Shown: positions 38,335-47,584, counted from the first letter of the stretch. The stretch: DNA of 64,000 nt from JAGNXB01 sp942490895 (GCA_942490895.1 CALNZC010000052.1:248001-312000), one strand, 5' to 3'. Notes: generated by a model from the letters alone, not told the origin. Translations and numbers: made by a program.

Positions 38335-41300
38335 CTAGCGCAGGATGGTCACATCCCCTTTGAGGATCTGCCGGGAGCCATCCAAATGTTCCAGTTCAAT
38401 CACATAGACATAGACGCCTGGATCCATCTGTTTGCTCCGCCACTGACCATCCCACCCTTGAGTGGGATCATTCACTGGAAGAGCCTCTTGATGATACAAA
38501 GCGTTGCCCCAGCGATCAAAAATGTCCAGATTTCTGACAATCAACCCCTCTTCGCTACTGTATAAGGAGAATAGATCATTGATTCCATCCCCATTTGGAG
38601 AGAAACTGTTCGGGATATAGATATGGAGGCGCTCCTCTACTGTCACTGTCAATTCATCCTGTCCCGGGCAACCATCCATACTGATCCCGGTGATGACTAC
38701 TGTCTGTGAAACGGTAAGGGGCCCCAGCGCCGATTGAACACAAGTGGCACAACCCAATGGATCCGTTGCGATCCATTGCACCTCCGCCAACGGAGAAGTC
38801 GCCTCTACATTCAAGTTGATCAAGTCCCCAGTTTTCTGGGAACGATCTGGCCCGGCATCCAGGATCAAGATCGATCCTGCCTCAATGACCTGCCCTCCTG
38901 CCTGCAGCAGGCAGTTGTTTGCATCCCGGACTTCCAGGGTATACGTCCCGGGAGGCAATCCGGCAAATGCACCGGAAGGTTGCCAGAGTCCGCCCGCCAA
39001 CCGGTAACTGTATGGCGATTGCCCGCCAGCAGTCGCCAGCACCTGGATCTCTCCATCGGTGTCACCTGCACAGGTTTCGTTTATCAAGGCTAACTCCACC
39101 TGGAGGTCCGTATAGTGATATGTATAAATGACCAGGCTATCGCAACCGGACTGGCCGACCAAAACAAGGGTATCTGAGACAGGGCCAGTCGCCGTACAAA
39201 GCGTGATCGTGTCCCGGCTCTCCGCGAAAGGCACCCAGATGGTCTCTGTCACTCGAATGGTATCACAATACATTCCGGAAAGGGTATGAGTCACCACGCC
39301 GACTTGCGCAGGGTCGCAGGTGCTTGCCTGGATGTATTGCGTATCCACACCGACATACGCGATGGAAATAATGACCGTGGAGTCACATCCATTTTGATTG
39401 ATCAGGGCCAGTGTATCGGACTGTGCTTCAGCCTTTATACAGGTCACATCACTGATGAATGTGGTATCACCCTGCAGCAAACTGATCGTGGTGATAATGG
39501 TGCTGTCACATCCGGATTGATCCGGCATGACCTGGATGAAAATGCCCGATTGTCCCGCCTGACAAGTCGTCCCCGTCAGCCAGGTGGTATCCAGTGGTGA
39601 ATGAATATATTGTGTAATAAACAGACTGTCACAAGGGCCTGAGGTGACCACCAGGGTATCCAGATAGTTCGCCCCTGCTCCACAGACCAACGATGTGTTC
39701 GATTCCTGATACACACCCGTGTAGGAGGTTGTCACATATACTGTACTGTCACAGCCGTACTGATTGGTCAGATGGAGGGTATCCAGTCCGGCAGCAGCAG
39801 GATCGCATGTGGACAATTGGAGATTCTTCACGGAAGAGGGAAGCAGGTCCGTCTGGGTGATCACCAGACTGTCACATCCATATTGGTTTTGAAAGATCAA
39901 GGTATCTGCGCCAACCTGACTTGGATCACATGACCCGGCCACCAGGGTGATTTGATCTGTAGGCGACAAGGTCGTGGTGGTGATTCGCAGGCTGTCACAA
40001 TCAAACTGATTGAGGAGAAAGAGGGTATCTGATCCTGCCAGAAGGGGATCGCAAGTTGTCGCGGAAAAATATAAGGTATCGGATGGAGCCTGGGTTATCG
40101 TCGTAATGGTCACGGTCTCACATCCTTCATTCGTCACAATTGTCGTGTCCGATCCAGTCAGGAAGGGGTCACAGGTCCAACCCGTCTGCAACAGCGTATC
40201 GGAGCTGCTCACCTGGTAAAAAACAGCTGAAGTAGCCACCTGATTCCCACATCCGTCCATAACGGTAAACAGGATCGGAATCTCCTCCTGAGTATAATCC
40301 CCGTTGAAATCATGCGACCAGATCAGGGGGCCACAATCGTCTTCCGCAGAGGCTCCACCCCAATTATCCAACCAGGTATTGATTTCTCCCTCCGGATCCG
40401 GTGAGCAATAAACAGTGATGTCTTCAGCCAACTCGAGCAAGGTCGGAGGTGTATTATCCTGCACGATAAATGATGCACTCACGGCGTTTGCATTGGCGCA
40501 TTCATCATAGATCGCAAAATTGACGGATATGGTACCGCAGCCTCCATCCGGTTCTGAAAAATAATCGACATCCCATTCGACATCAGGATCGCAGTTATCG
40601 ACTCCGACGCCTCCCCCGTTGGCCAGAATCCATTCATGAAATTGGGCAATATTATCCTCCCCGCAATTCGCAATAAAATCTGAGGGCAGGATATCAAAGA
40701 CAGGTGGCTGTGTGTCCTCGATGTTTATTACTTGTTCGGCAGTACTGGAATTACCACACTCATCCGTAAAGATCCAACTCCGGGTAATCGTGGTATTACA
40801 GGCTTGCACATCCATATCTTCTTCAAATTCGGTCACAATCTGTGCAGAACAATCATCGGTGACCTGTAGATCATCCGGTGCAGGAATGGGATCGTCACAC
40901 TCCAGGGTCAATGGTGATACAGGTATAAACCCGATGGTCGGCGGTTCCTCATCGACAGGGCAGCCCCATAGGGTGATATCGTCTAGTAAGACGCCACCGG
41001 CTGTTACTGGACCCGAACCGGTAAAGCTCAGATTGGCGGTTGTCGCCTGAGCAATGAACGAGTAGCATTTCTCCAGCCAGCCATCTGCCCCATTGTTTGT
41101 GGCAGTAAAGGATTCGTCTAACCAGGCTCCATTGGCCACCTGTACCTGACAATTAGCTGAACTCGCACCCGCATTTTTGGCATACCAGAAGACAAGGGTA
41201 TAACTGTACCCCACAGTGAGACCCGTCAATGTGGTCCCGAAACTGCCCGGAGTATTGCCATGCAGATCGATAAACTGGCTGGCTCCATTAGGATTGCCCG

Positions 41301-41556
41301 ATGCCCAGTTGCTATAGTTTGGCCCTAGCACATCAATGGACCCAGAATACACTGTCCAGTCACAGAACATCTCTCCTGGAAAGTAGACAATGATCGGATT
41401 GGCAAAGGGGGGCGCTTCAAAATCGCCACAAGGCACACCCACTTCGATCGGCGAGCCACAACAGCATCCGTCAGACACGCAAGCTGGCTGAGCTATTCCG
41501 AAAAAAGGGAGTACGCATCCCAGCATCACAACCAAAAAGTCCTTCAACCCATTCAT
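38335..41556 (-). CDS. Giant secreted repeat protein E, T9SS type B (CHU_C) signal
   Basis: 1073 codons. The signal peptide ends LPFFGIAQPAC. The N terminus is unlike A-D: a Cys cluster (VSDGCCCGSPIEVGVPC) and a DUF642-like jelly-roll (FIDLHGNTPGSFGTTLTGL, DGWLEKCYSFIAQ). Two or three HYR-like units follow (LECDDPIPAPDDLQVTDDC, DECGNSSTAEQVINIEDTQP). The C-terminal two thirds are co-linear with the paralogues: nine Cys repeats, a SprB-like repeat (NETCAGDTDGEIQVLATAGG) and CHU_C IYIPNSFSPNGDGINDLFSL. It seems that different head domains have been joined to one conserved repeat-plus-tail cassette. Confidence 0.88.
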   Translation of the reverse strand: MNGLKDFLVVMLGCVLPFFGIAQPACVSDGCCCGSPIEVGVPCGDFEAPPFANPIIVYFPGEMFCDWTVYSGSIDVLGPNYSNWASGNPNGASQFIDLHGNTPGSFGTTLTGLTVGYSYTLVFWYAKNAGASSANCQVQVANGAWLDESFTATNNGADGWLEKCYSFIAQATTANLSFTGSGPVTAGGVLLDDITLWGCPVDEEPPTIGFIPVSPLTLECDDPIPAPDDLQVTDDCSAQIVTEFEEDMDVQACNTTITRSWIFTDECGNSSTAEQVINIEDTQPPVFDILPSDFIANCGEDNIAQFHEWILANGGGVGVDNCDPDVEWDVDYFSEPDGGCGTISVNFAIYDECANANAVSASFIVQDNTPPTLLELAEDITVYCSPDPEGEINTWLDNWGGASAEDDCGPLIWSHDFNGDYTQEEIPILFTVMDGCGNQVATSAVFYQVSSSDTLLQTGWTCDPFLTGSDTTIVTNEGCETVTITTITQAPSDTLYFSATTCDPLLAGSDTLFLLNQFDCDSLRITTTTLSPTDQITLVAGSCDPSQVGADTLIFQNQYGCDSLVITQTDLLPSSVKNLQLSTCDPAAAGLDTLHLTNQYGCDSTVYVTTSYTGVYQESNTSLVCGAGANYLDTLVVTSGPCDSLFITQYIHSPLDTTWLTGTTCQAGQSGIFIQVMPDQSGCDSTIITTISLLQGDTTFISDVTCIKAEAQSDTLALINQNGCDSTVIISIAYVGVDTQYIQASTCDPAQVGVVTHTLSGMYCDTIRVTETIWVPFAESRDTITLCTATGPVSDTLVLVGQSGCDSLVIYTYHYTDLQVELALINETCAGDTDGEIQVLATAGGQSPYSYRLAGGLWQPSGAFAGLPPGTYTLEVRDANNCLLQAGGQVIEAGSILILDAGPDRSQKTGDLINLNVEATSPLAEVQWIATDPLGCATCVQSALGPLTVSQTVVITGISMDGCPGQDELTVTVEERLHIYIPNSFSPNGDGINDLFSLYSSEEGLIVRNLDIFDRWGNALYHQEALPVNDPTQGWDGQWRSKQMDPGVYVYVIELEHLDGSRQILKGDVTILR

Positions 41557-41597
41557 GACCGTTAAAATACAATGAACTTTCTAAGGAATTGAAATGA

Positions 41598-41632
41598 TTG
41601 CATGAGCATTCCTCAGGCATGGCCTACCTTTG
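41598..41632 (+). promoter_or_regulatory. serC promoter
   Basis: TACCTTTG at 41625-41632 is an exact -7 match. A TTG at 41598-41600 is 24 nt upstream, slightly longer than the 20 nt seen at rrs and rpsF. It lies 18 nt before the serC ATG. Confidence 0.5.
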
Positions 41633-41650
41633 ATCAAAATAACCTCCATC

Positions 41651-42737
41651 ATGAGTAGCATTGCCACGCATACCAAGCATAATTTTTCAGCCGGCCCTGC
41701 CATCCTCCCCAAAACAGTTTTTGCGGAAGCGGCTCAAGCCTGCATTGATTTCAACGGCACGGGATTATCCCTGTTGGAGATGTCGCATCGCGGTGCCGAC
41801 TTTGTGGCAGTGATGGATGAAGCACAGGCATTGGTCAGGGAGATCCTGGACTTACCGGAAAACTACCATGTCCTGTTTGTTGGCGGTGGCGCGAGCAGCC
41901 AGTTTTTCAATATCCCGATGAACCTGCTCAATGATGGGGATATGGCCGCTTATGTCAATACCGGCACCTGGGCCAGCAACGCTATTCAAGAAGCCAAAGC
42001 GTTTGGACAGATCGAAGTAGTGGCCAGTTCGGAAAGTGATCAGTTTCGGCATGTCCCGAAAGGATACCCTGTCCCCGCAGATGCCAAATACCTGCATCTG
42101 ACGTCCAACAATACGATCTATGGTACACAGCTCTTCGAATGGCCGGAGACCAAGGTGCCCCTCGTTTGTGATATGTCTTCGGATATCTTCAGTCGCCCGG
42201 TCCCGATCGAACGCTTCGGGATGATCTATGCGGGGGCACAAAAGAATATGGGACCTTCCGGCGTCACTCTGGTCATTGTGCGAGATGATATGGTTGGCCA
42301 TGTCAATCGCCATATTCCATCCATGTTAGACTACCGGACGCATATCAAGAAAGGGTCTATGTATAACACCCCTCCCGTATTCCCCATTTATGTCAGCATG
42401 CTGACCATGCGTTGGGTCAAAGCTCAGGGTGGACTGGATGCTATGGAGGCTCGGAATTTTGCCAAAGCCCAGTCTCTGTATGCCGAGATCGATGCTAATC
42501 CATTGTTCAACGGCACCACGGCCAAAGAAGATCGCTCCTGGATGAACGCTACGTTTGTCCTGGAGAATGATGCTGAATGAAACCTTCCTCAACGATTGCA
42601 AAGCCGCAGGCATCGTCGGTCTGAAAGGGCACCGATCCGTAGGTGGATTCAGAGCCTCCATGTATAATGCGCTGGAACTGGGTAGTGTCCAGGCACTGGT
42701 TGCTGTGATGCAAACTTTTGCCAAGAAACATGGGTAA
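41651..42737 (+). pseudogene. serC: Phosphoserine aminotransferase, frameshifted
   Basis: Reads from ATG 41651 (MSSIATHTKHNFSAGPAILP) through the PLP-lysine motif YAGAQKNMGPSGVTLVIVRD to FVLENDAE, then stops at 42578-42580. The missing C terminus (LNETFLNDCKAAGIVGLKGH ... FAKKHG) continues in the next frame to 42737. A reading such as END-A-LNETFL would be restored by two extra bases near 42570 (gcgctg in place of gctg). Together the parts give a full-length enzyme of about 362 residues. It makes 3-phosphoserine from phosphohydroxypyruvate and also serves pyridoxal synthesis. If the shift is real, the product lacks about 55 C-terminal residues. An assembly error is the main alternative. Confidence 0.85.
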
Positions 42738-42829
42738 GTCGGTTGTCGGTTGTCAGTTGTCGAAATAACCCAATATCGAAATATCGAAATAACCCAAATC
42801 CGAAAGAACACTCGACCACATAACCTCCC
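42738..42829. repeat. Short word-repeat tract (GGTTGTC / GAAATAAC)
   Basis: Contains GTCGGTTGTCGGTTGTCAG followed by repeated ATCGAAATA and AATAACCCAA words. The same words recur at 49160-49215 and 49390-49470. Confidence 0.6.
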
Positions 42830-42837
42830 TATGTTTG
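42830..42837 (+). promoter_or_regulatory. Candidate -7 box of the YgjP-like gene
   Basis: TATGTTTG fits TAnnTTTG and ends 6 nt before ATG 42844, so the transcript could be nearly leaderless. No clear -33 element. Confidence 0.4.
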
Positions 42838-42843
42838 CACCGT

Positions 42844-43626
42844 ATGGGAATCCTTTCCTCCTTGCGCAAACAGATTCAGCCGGCTCCTTCAGAGGCCAAA
42901 TATGTCCTTGAACATCAGGACTTCCGTGTACCCGTCAGGGTCATTCGGGAGGCCCGCCCCAACAGCCGGGTATCCATCGGAAAAGCCTCCGCCATCCTGC
43001 GTATTTCTACTTTCATATCTGCTGGAGATCAGGAGGTCCAGATCAGAACGTTTCGACAATGGATCCTCGACCAACTGGATAAATACCCGGACCGCCATGA
43101 TCGGTTCAAGCCCAAGATCTACCGTCATGGACAGATCCTGGAAGTCGGCGACCGTCGTTATGTGATCCGGTTCATCTATGAAACAGAGCGGCAGACAGTC
43201 ACCGGCAAGCTGGGCAGTGATCGTAATCTGGTATTCAAAGTCCCCTTCGGGGCCTCTGACCCACAACTGGGTCCGGTCATCGAAAAGCTCCTCAGCCGCA
43301 TCGTGGGTGCAGATTTCCTGCCCGAGGTCACTCAGCGTGTCCAGGCGTTAAACGATCGCCATTTTCAAAAACAGATCAAGTCTGTTCAACTCAAATACAA
43401 CCATTCGAATTGGGGATCCTGTTCTAGTAAGGGGAATATCAATTTGTCGACCCGGCTCTTGTTTGCTCCTGCATTTGTCCTGGATTATGTGATCATCCAT
43501 GAACTGGCCCACCTGATCGAAATGAACCACTCCGATCGGTTTTGGAAACATGTCCGTAGTGCCATGCCCGATTATCCAAAGGCTGAGCAATGGTTGAAAA
43601 AGCACGGGAGCAACATGAGCTATTAA
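42844..43626 (+). CDS. YgjP-like (M48/DUF45) zinc metallopeptidase
   Basis: 260 codons from ATG 42844. The zinc site VIIHELAHLIEMNHSDRFW and the preceding NWGSCSSKGNINLSTRLLF block are the signature of YgjP/SprT-like metallopeptidases. The N-terminal half (VRVIREARPNSRVSIGKASA) is the beta-rich domain typical of the family. No signal peptide or membrane segment is visible, so it is probably cytoplasmic. In some bacteria the gene is linked to restriction systems, but no such system is present here. It converges with the DUF4349 gene with only 12 nt between. Confidence 0.87.
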   Translation: MGILSSLRKQIQPAPSEAKYVLEHQDFRVPVRVIREARPNSRVSIGKASAILRISTFISAGDQEVQIRTFRQWILDQLDKYPDRHDRFKPKIYRHGQILEVGDRRYVIRFIYETERQTVTGKLGSDRNLVFKVPFGASDPQLGPVIEKLLSRIVGADFLPEVTQRVQALNDRHFQKQIKSVQLKYNHSNWGSCSSKGNINLSTRLLFAPAFVLDYVIIHELAHLIEMNHSDRFWKHVRSAMPDYPKAEQWLKKHGSNMSY

Positions 43627-43638
43627 GCACAAAGCGCG

Positions 43639-44440
43639 CTACATGATTCTCCGCCTCCGGCGCCACTTTCGGAGTAGCCATATCGTGGCTCCCAGAAAGA
43701 GGATGACCGCCCAACCACTGGCCAGGAAAAGCAGAAACTGGAGCAGGTGTGTCCACCCTTGACCGAAGGCATTCCCAAGTTCGCTGAAGAAATTGTCCAT
43801 CCCGGACTGGGTGGTCACTAATGACACACTCAGCGTACTCATGGCTACTTGTTTGTCGAAAGAACGCATCTGTCCATCCATGCTCTCGATATCACTGCGC
43901 ACCTGATTGAGCTCTCGTTCAATGGCCAGCATCTCCTCTACCGTTCTGGCGTCATTGAGGATTTCCAGGTATCGTGTTTCAAGCGCCCGTTTCTGGACAA
44001 GTCGAGCATCCGTGTCATAGTAGACCTCGCTGATATCGGATTCGCTAACAGAGCGGTTTTCCACACGCCCTTCTCCAGAACTGAATAAGTCCATCAGACT
44101 ATCCAGCTGCGCTGCGGGCACTCTCATGGTCAGGTAGATCTCCCATGTTCGGCCGTAATGATTCTCTTGTTCATTCTGGATTTCGCCACCGGCTTCAAGC
44201 GCGATTTGTCGGAACTCCTGAGCAGCAGATTGAGCGTCTTCGACCTGCAATCGCAATTGGGCCATTTCGGATTTTTTTTCGGGGTAGAAGATCTCCCCCA
44301 CCCATCTTCGCTTCCTCGGCAGATGCCATGGATCGATCCGACATTTCCATTTGAGGTGCCGGGCTTCCACCGTATTGGTTGGATTGGCAGGAGTTGAGAC
44401 ACAAGAGGAGGAAGGGCAAGAAAAAAATGGCTGATCGCAT
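43639..44440 (-). pseudogene. DUF4349 lipoprotein, frameshifted near the N terminus
   Basis: The lipoprotein start MRSAIFFLPFLLLCLNSCQS (ATG 44440) runs through SMASAEEAKMGGGDLLPRKK and IRNG, then goes out of frame at the GGG of 44259-44261. Removing one base there gives KKIRNGQLRLQVEDAQSAAQ, exactly the usual start of the DUF4349 domain. The rest continues in frame to 43639: the domain (NEQENHYGRTWEIYLTMRVP), a coiled coil (VEEMLAIERELNQVRSDIES) and a C-terminal membrane helix with an Arg-rich end (LLRKWRRRRRIM). DUF4349 proteins are envelope proteins of unclear function. A +1 insertion in a C-tract, real or technical, explains the break. Confidence 0.85.
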
Positions 44441-44641
44441 GGTGGTAGGATTTGGAATGAAATGTATCAACGTCAACAGAACGTATTCAGGAATACGTCT
44501 AAATCCGAAAGGAATACTGTCCTCAATACTAGGGAATTCTCTCGTAATCAGGTCACAGAATCGAAGGGTGGCAACATATCCTTGAGAACAGAATGAACGC
44601 CGGCATAGATTCATCCATTCTTCACACTTAAATGAACTCTT

Positions 44642-45235
44642 ATGAAAACGCGCATCCAATCTATCGTTTGGGCTCTCTTTTGGGGCTTGTCTTTCGGCCT
44701 TCTAATGAACAGTTGTCAAAAGGAGGCTTTCCTGGATCTTGAGCCAAATGTGCCAGTTACCCCACTGGATCGGCAAGCAGGCATCCCTGAGGCTACCGAT
44801 GAACTGGAACAACCCCATCCGTTCGCTTCCTCATTGCAAACAGAGGCCCTGGGCGGGGCATCTGCCTCAGATGCTGTGTTGCCCATCGTTCTCCGCATCA
44901 ATTGCCGTATCGTCACCATCCTGTACAAGCCCAATGAAAAGGTGCAGGTGTACAAATGCAAAGGTGAAGACTTGCACACCCAGAGTCCGGTGGAGATCAA
45001 GGGCAAGCGAAGCAAAAATTACCTGACCGGGGCGTTTGAGAATAAAGGTGTGGTGACTTATCCGAATGGGGCATTCCGAATGGACCAGGTCAGCAAAGAT
45101 GAAAATGGCAATCTGCAATTCAATCTCACCGGTATTTCCGGAACGATGACAGGTGGATCCGGTTCGGCTGTCTGGAAGGACCCCAAGACCTGGCTTGCCG
45201 GCAACTCCATGTTTGAAGGCACACTCCAGTATTAG
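44642..45235 (+). CDS. Small lipoprotein, function unknown
   Basis: 197 codons. The signal MKTRIQSIVWALFWGLSFGL and lipobox LLMNSC are clear. A disordered Pro/Ala/Glu stretch is followed by a beta-rich domain (KVQVYKCKGEDLHTQSPVEI, GVVTYPNGAFRMDQVSKD, GTMTGGSGSAVW). There is no recognised family. It is divergent from the DUF4349 gene and ends at a strong terminator. Confidence 0.75.
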   Translation: MKTRIQSIVWALFWGLSFGLLMNSCQKEAFLDLEPNVPVTPLDRQAGIPEATDELEQPHPFASSLQTEALGGASASDAVLPIVLRINCRIVTILYKPNEKVQVYKCKGEDLHTQSPVEIKGKRSKNYLTGAFENKGVVTYPNGAFRMDQVSKDENGNLQFNLTGISGTMTGGSGSAVWKDPKTWLAGNSMFEGTLQY

Positions 45236-45266
45236 AAGTTGTTCTTCTTTGATGGTCTGCCATACT

Positions 45267-45306
45267 AAAAAAGCCGTCCGCCAAAAATATGGCGGACGGC
45301 TTTTGT
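45267..45306. terminator. Strong bidirectional terminator
   Basis: AAAAGCCGTCCGCC / GGCGGACGGCTTTT, a 14-bp perfect stem flanked by A and T runs, between the convergent lipoprotein gene and rplI. Confidence 0.92.
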
Positions 45307-45325
45307 TATGGGTCGATGGTGAGGG

Positions 45326-45775
45326 TTACTGATCCTCGACCACTTCAAAAGTCACGGTCGCTTTCACCTCCTTGTGCAGGTTGATGTTCGCGGTGTATGT
45401 CCCAAGGGTTTTGACTTCCTCAGGAATCTCAATTTTACGACGCTCGATCTCCAGTTCAAACTGTTCTTTGATGGCGGCAGCCAGCTGGCTGTTGTTCACG
45501 CTACCAAAGATCTTGCCGCTGGTACCGGCCTTGGCACCAATGCGCAGTGTTGCACCGGCAAGGGTCTTGGCCATTTCCTCGTAGACATCCAGACGCTGAG
45601 ACTCACGCTTATCATCCAGGCGGATGATCTCGTTTAGTTTCCGACGGTTGGTGTCATTGGCGACCAGAGCCAAACCTTGAGGGATCAGGTAATTCCGGCC
45701 AAAGCCATCCTTGACCTTTATGATCGTATGCTTATCGCCGACATTATCGACGTCTTTTAAGAGTATGATTTCCAT
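45326..45775 (-). CDS. rplI: 50S ribosomal protein L9
   Basis: 149 codons. The N-terminal domain MEIILLKDVDNVGDKHTIIK with GRNYLIPQGLALVANDTNRR is the rRNA-binding signature. A long connecting helix and C-terminal domain (IFGSVNNSQLAAAIKEQF) follow. It is the last gene of rpsF-rpsR-rplI, the usual Bacteroidota order, 27 nt after rpsR. Confidence 0.97.
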   Translation of the reverse strand: MEIILLKDVDNVGDKHTIIKVKDGFGRNYLIPQGLALVANDTNRRKLNEIIRLDDKRESQRLDVYEEMAKTLAGATLRIGAKAGTSGKIFGSVNNSQLAAAIKEQFELEIERRKIEIPEEVKTLGTYTANINLHKEVKATVTFEVVEDQ

Positions 45776-45802
45776 GATACGAGAGATTAACCGGGTTCAC
45801 AA

Positions 45803-46069
45803 TTATTTGAGCAAGTCGGTCACGAATGGCAGGATCGCCAGGTGACGGGCACGCTTGACAGCTGAAGAGACCTTCCGCTGATACTTCAGTGAGTTACCGG
45901 TGATCCGGCGAGGTAACAACTTACCTTGCTCGTTAACAAATTGGACCAGGAATTCCGGATCCTTATAATCGATATACTTGATCCCAAACTTGCGGAAACG
46001 GCAATACTTCGTGCGCTTTTGTCCGATTTTGGGATTGCTTAGAAACTTGATATCATCTCTTGAAGCCAT
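45803..46069 (-). CDS. rpsR: 30S ribosomal protein S18
   Basis: 88 codons. The core IDYKDPEFLVQFVNEQGKLL PRRITG, SLKYQRKVSSAVKRARHLAI and LPFV is diagnostic. It binds next to S6 in the small-subunit platform, fitting its place 33 nt after rpsF. Confidence 0.97.
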   Translation of the reverse strand: MASRDDIKFLSNPKIGQKRTKYCRFRKFGIKYIDYKDPEFLVQFVNEQGKLLPRRITGNSLKYQRKVSSAVKRARHLAILPFVTDLLK

Positions 46070-46102
46070 GATTGTTTTGTTTTAGAAGGTGAAACGGGTG
46101 GT

Positions 46103-46615
46103 TTACTCCTCCTCCTTTGCAGGAGCAGGTGTGGGTGCAGGAGCTGGTGCGGCAGCTTTCGGCTCAGCCTTTGGCTCAGCTTTAGCTTCTGCCTTTGGTT
46201 CAGCTTTTGGCTTGGATTCTGCCTTTTTCGTGGCAACACCTTCGCCTTCCACAGCTGCAACAGCCTTCTTGGTCGACTTCTTGCCAATGAGGCCTGCACG
46301 CTTGTCTTCGTTGTACTTCACACCAAATTTGTCCAGCGCAACCGTCAGGAAACGCATGATCCGCTCGTCCCGGCTGAATGCCAGCTCGACTTTGGGAATG
46401 AAAGCACCTGTTTCAGATGAGAACTCAACGCAGTAGTATACTCCGGAATTCCGCTTCTTAATGGGATAGGCCAGCTGGCGCAACCCCATCTCGTCCTTAT
46501 GAACGATCGTACAGCCTTCTTGCTGTAACATATCCACATAAGTCTGAGCTGTCGATTTGATTTCATCGCCCGACAGTACTGGATCTACGATGAAAGTGAC
46601 TTCGTATTGACGCAT
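46103..46615 (-). CDS. rpsF: 30S ribosomal protein S6 with long acidic/basic C-terminal tail
   Basis: 170 codons. The S6 core (MRQYEVTFIVDPVLSGDEIK, LRQLAYPIKKRNSGVYYCVE, LAFSRDERIMRFLTVALDKF) takes about 115 residues. A low-complexity tail of about 55 residues follows, built of KAEPKAEAKAEPKAEPKA and then APAPAPTPAPAKEEE. Such tails vary strongly between Bacteroidota and are probably disordered. It is the first gene of the operon, with a well-formed promoter upstream. Confidence 0.96.
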   Translation of the reverse strand: MRQYEVTFIVDPVLSGDEIKSTAQTYVDMLQQEGCTIVHKDEMGLRQLAYPIKKRNSGVYYCVEFSSETGAFIPKVELAFSRDERIMRFLTVALDKFGVKYNEDKRAGLIGKKSTKKAVAAVEGEGVATKKAESKPKAEPKAEAKAEPKAEPKAAAPAPAPTPAPAKEEE

Positions 46616-46657
46616 GTCTTGTGTAAATAATTAAATGACTTAGTTAAAAAACGGCTG

Positions 46658-46688
46658 CAAAGATATGGAAAGCCCTTGTAAAAGCCAA
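46658..46688 (-). promoter_or_regulatory. rpsF operon promoter
   Basis: TTG at 46686-46688, a 20-nt spacer and TATCTTTG at 46658-46665 on the minus strand. The -7 box is identical to that of the rRNA promoter, with the same spacing. The 5' leader would be about 40 nt. Confidence 0.68.
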
Positions 46689-47041
46689 GACTTTACGTTT
46701 GGAATGTCCTGAAAAATAGCGGGTTGGGGAGAATGTGATTCGCTGTTCGCCGTTCGCTGTTCGCCAATTTTCGGTGAAATAGGACTTCGTCTCCCTGTTT
46801 AGAACCGATTTAGGTGTTTGCTCGACTTCGATTTCCCACTTCCTGACTTCTCTTTCCTGACTTCTTACGCCCCTTCAGGGCTTATCAAATGTGATCATCC
46901 GTGAAGTTGGGCACCGCCCAACGCTAAGGTCTTGCGCCCCTTCAGGGCTTTTAACCTATTTTTCAGACAAGGTCAAGTCAAGCCTTACTCATTCCTGATT
47001 CCTGATTTCTGATTTCTGACTTCCGCTTTCTAAAACCCCCT
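46689..47041. repeat. Intergenic repeat-rich region
   Basis: No gene. It holds CGCTGTTCGCCGTTCGCTGT near 46740, two copies of GCGCCCCTTCAGGGCTT-like palindrome (CCCCTTCAGGGCTT near 46872 and 46938), and a run of TTCCTGATTCCTGATTTCTG-type words near 46993. All belong to word-repeat families seen elsewhere in the window. Confidence 0.6.
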
Positions 47042-47584
47042 CTACTCCCCACTCTCCACTCTCACCTCCCTGGGTCGCTTGAAGATAGGGACTGTCGAAC
47101 AGGGTTCCCCGAACATGATGCTTTGGGCATATGGCTGCAGCTTTGACGTCAGCAGGGCATAGGCAAACGGAGGGACAGGATGATCTGAACAACCCTTGAT
47201 CACAATGCGTTCTCCCGCATATCGGGCGCCGTCAAAATCCGCCAGGGCTTGCTGGTAGAACAGCAAAGGGAATTGCTCCGGGGTACATTGCGTGACAGAT
47301 GATGCATGAGGTGTCGCCAACGCGGTGACCAGCATATAGGCCCACACCGGGATGATGGCATCCGTCGAACAGTACACCACCAGGTGCTGACCTGCCAGTG
47401 CCGGCCAGTCGAAAGCCTTCAAGGCCTCACGAAAATCCTTCTCCCGAAGAATCAGGCCCTGGAACAGGTAGTCTTTCAGATCGAAATACACAACCGGCTC
47501 CCTGGGAAAAAAATCCTCCAGATTGAGGGTGATCAGGCTGCTTTGTGCCACCCGATTGATCAATGGAGCCTCGTCGTTACTCAT
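47042..47584 (-). CDS. DUF2480 family protein
   Basis: 180 codons. INRVAQSSLITLNLEDFFPR at the start, KDYLFQGLILREKDFREALK, and the Cys/Pro-rich IKGCSDHPVPPFAYALLTSK are characteristic of this Bacteroidota-specific family of unknown function. Its ATG overlaps the stop of scpB by 4 nt (ATGA), so the two are translationally coupled. Confidence 0.87.
   Translation of the reverse strand: MSNDEAPLINRVAQSSLITLNLEDFFPREPVVYFDLKDYLFQGLILREKDFREALKAFDWPALAGQHLVVYCSTDAIIPVWAYMLVTALATPHASSVTQCTPEQFPLLFYQQALADFDGARYAGERIVIKGCSDHPVPPFAYALLTSKLQPYAQSIMFGEPCSTVPIFKRPREVRVESGE

Noticed and set aside
44195..44659. 154-codon minus-strand ORF as a separate gene
   Set aside because: Its useful part is the displaced lipoprotein N terminus of the frameshifted DUF4349 gene; the rest upstream of ATG 44440 is noncoding.
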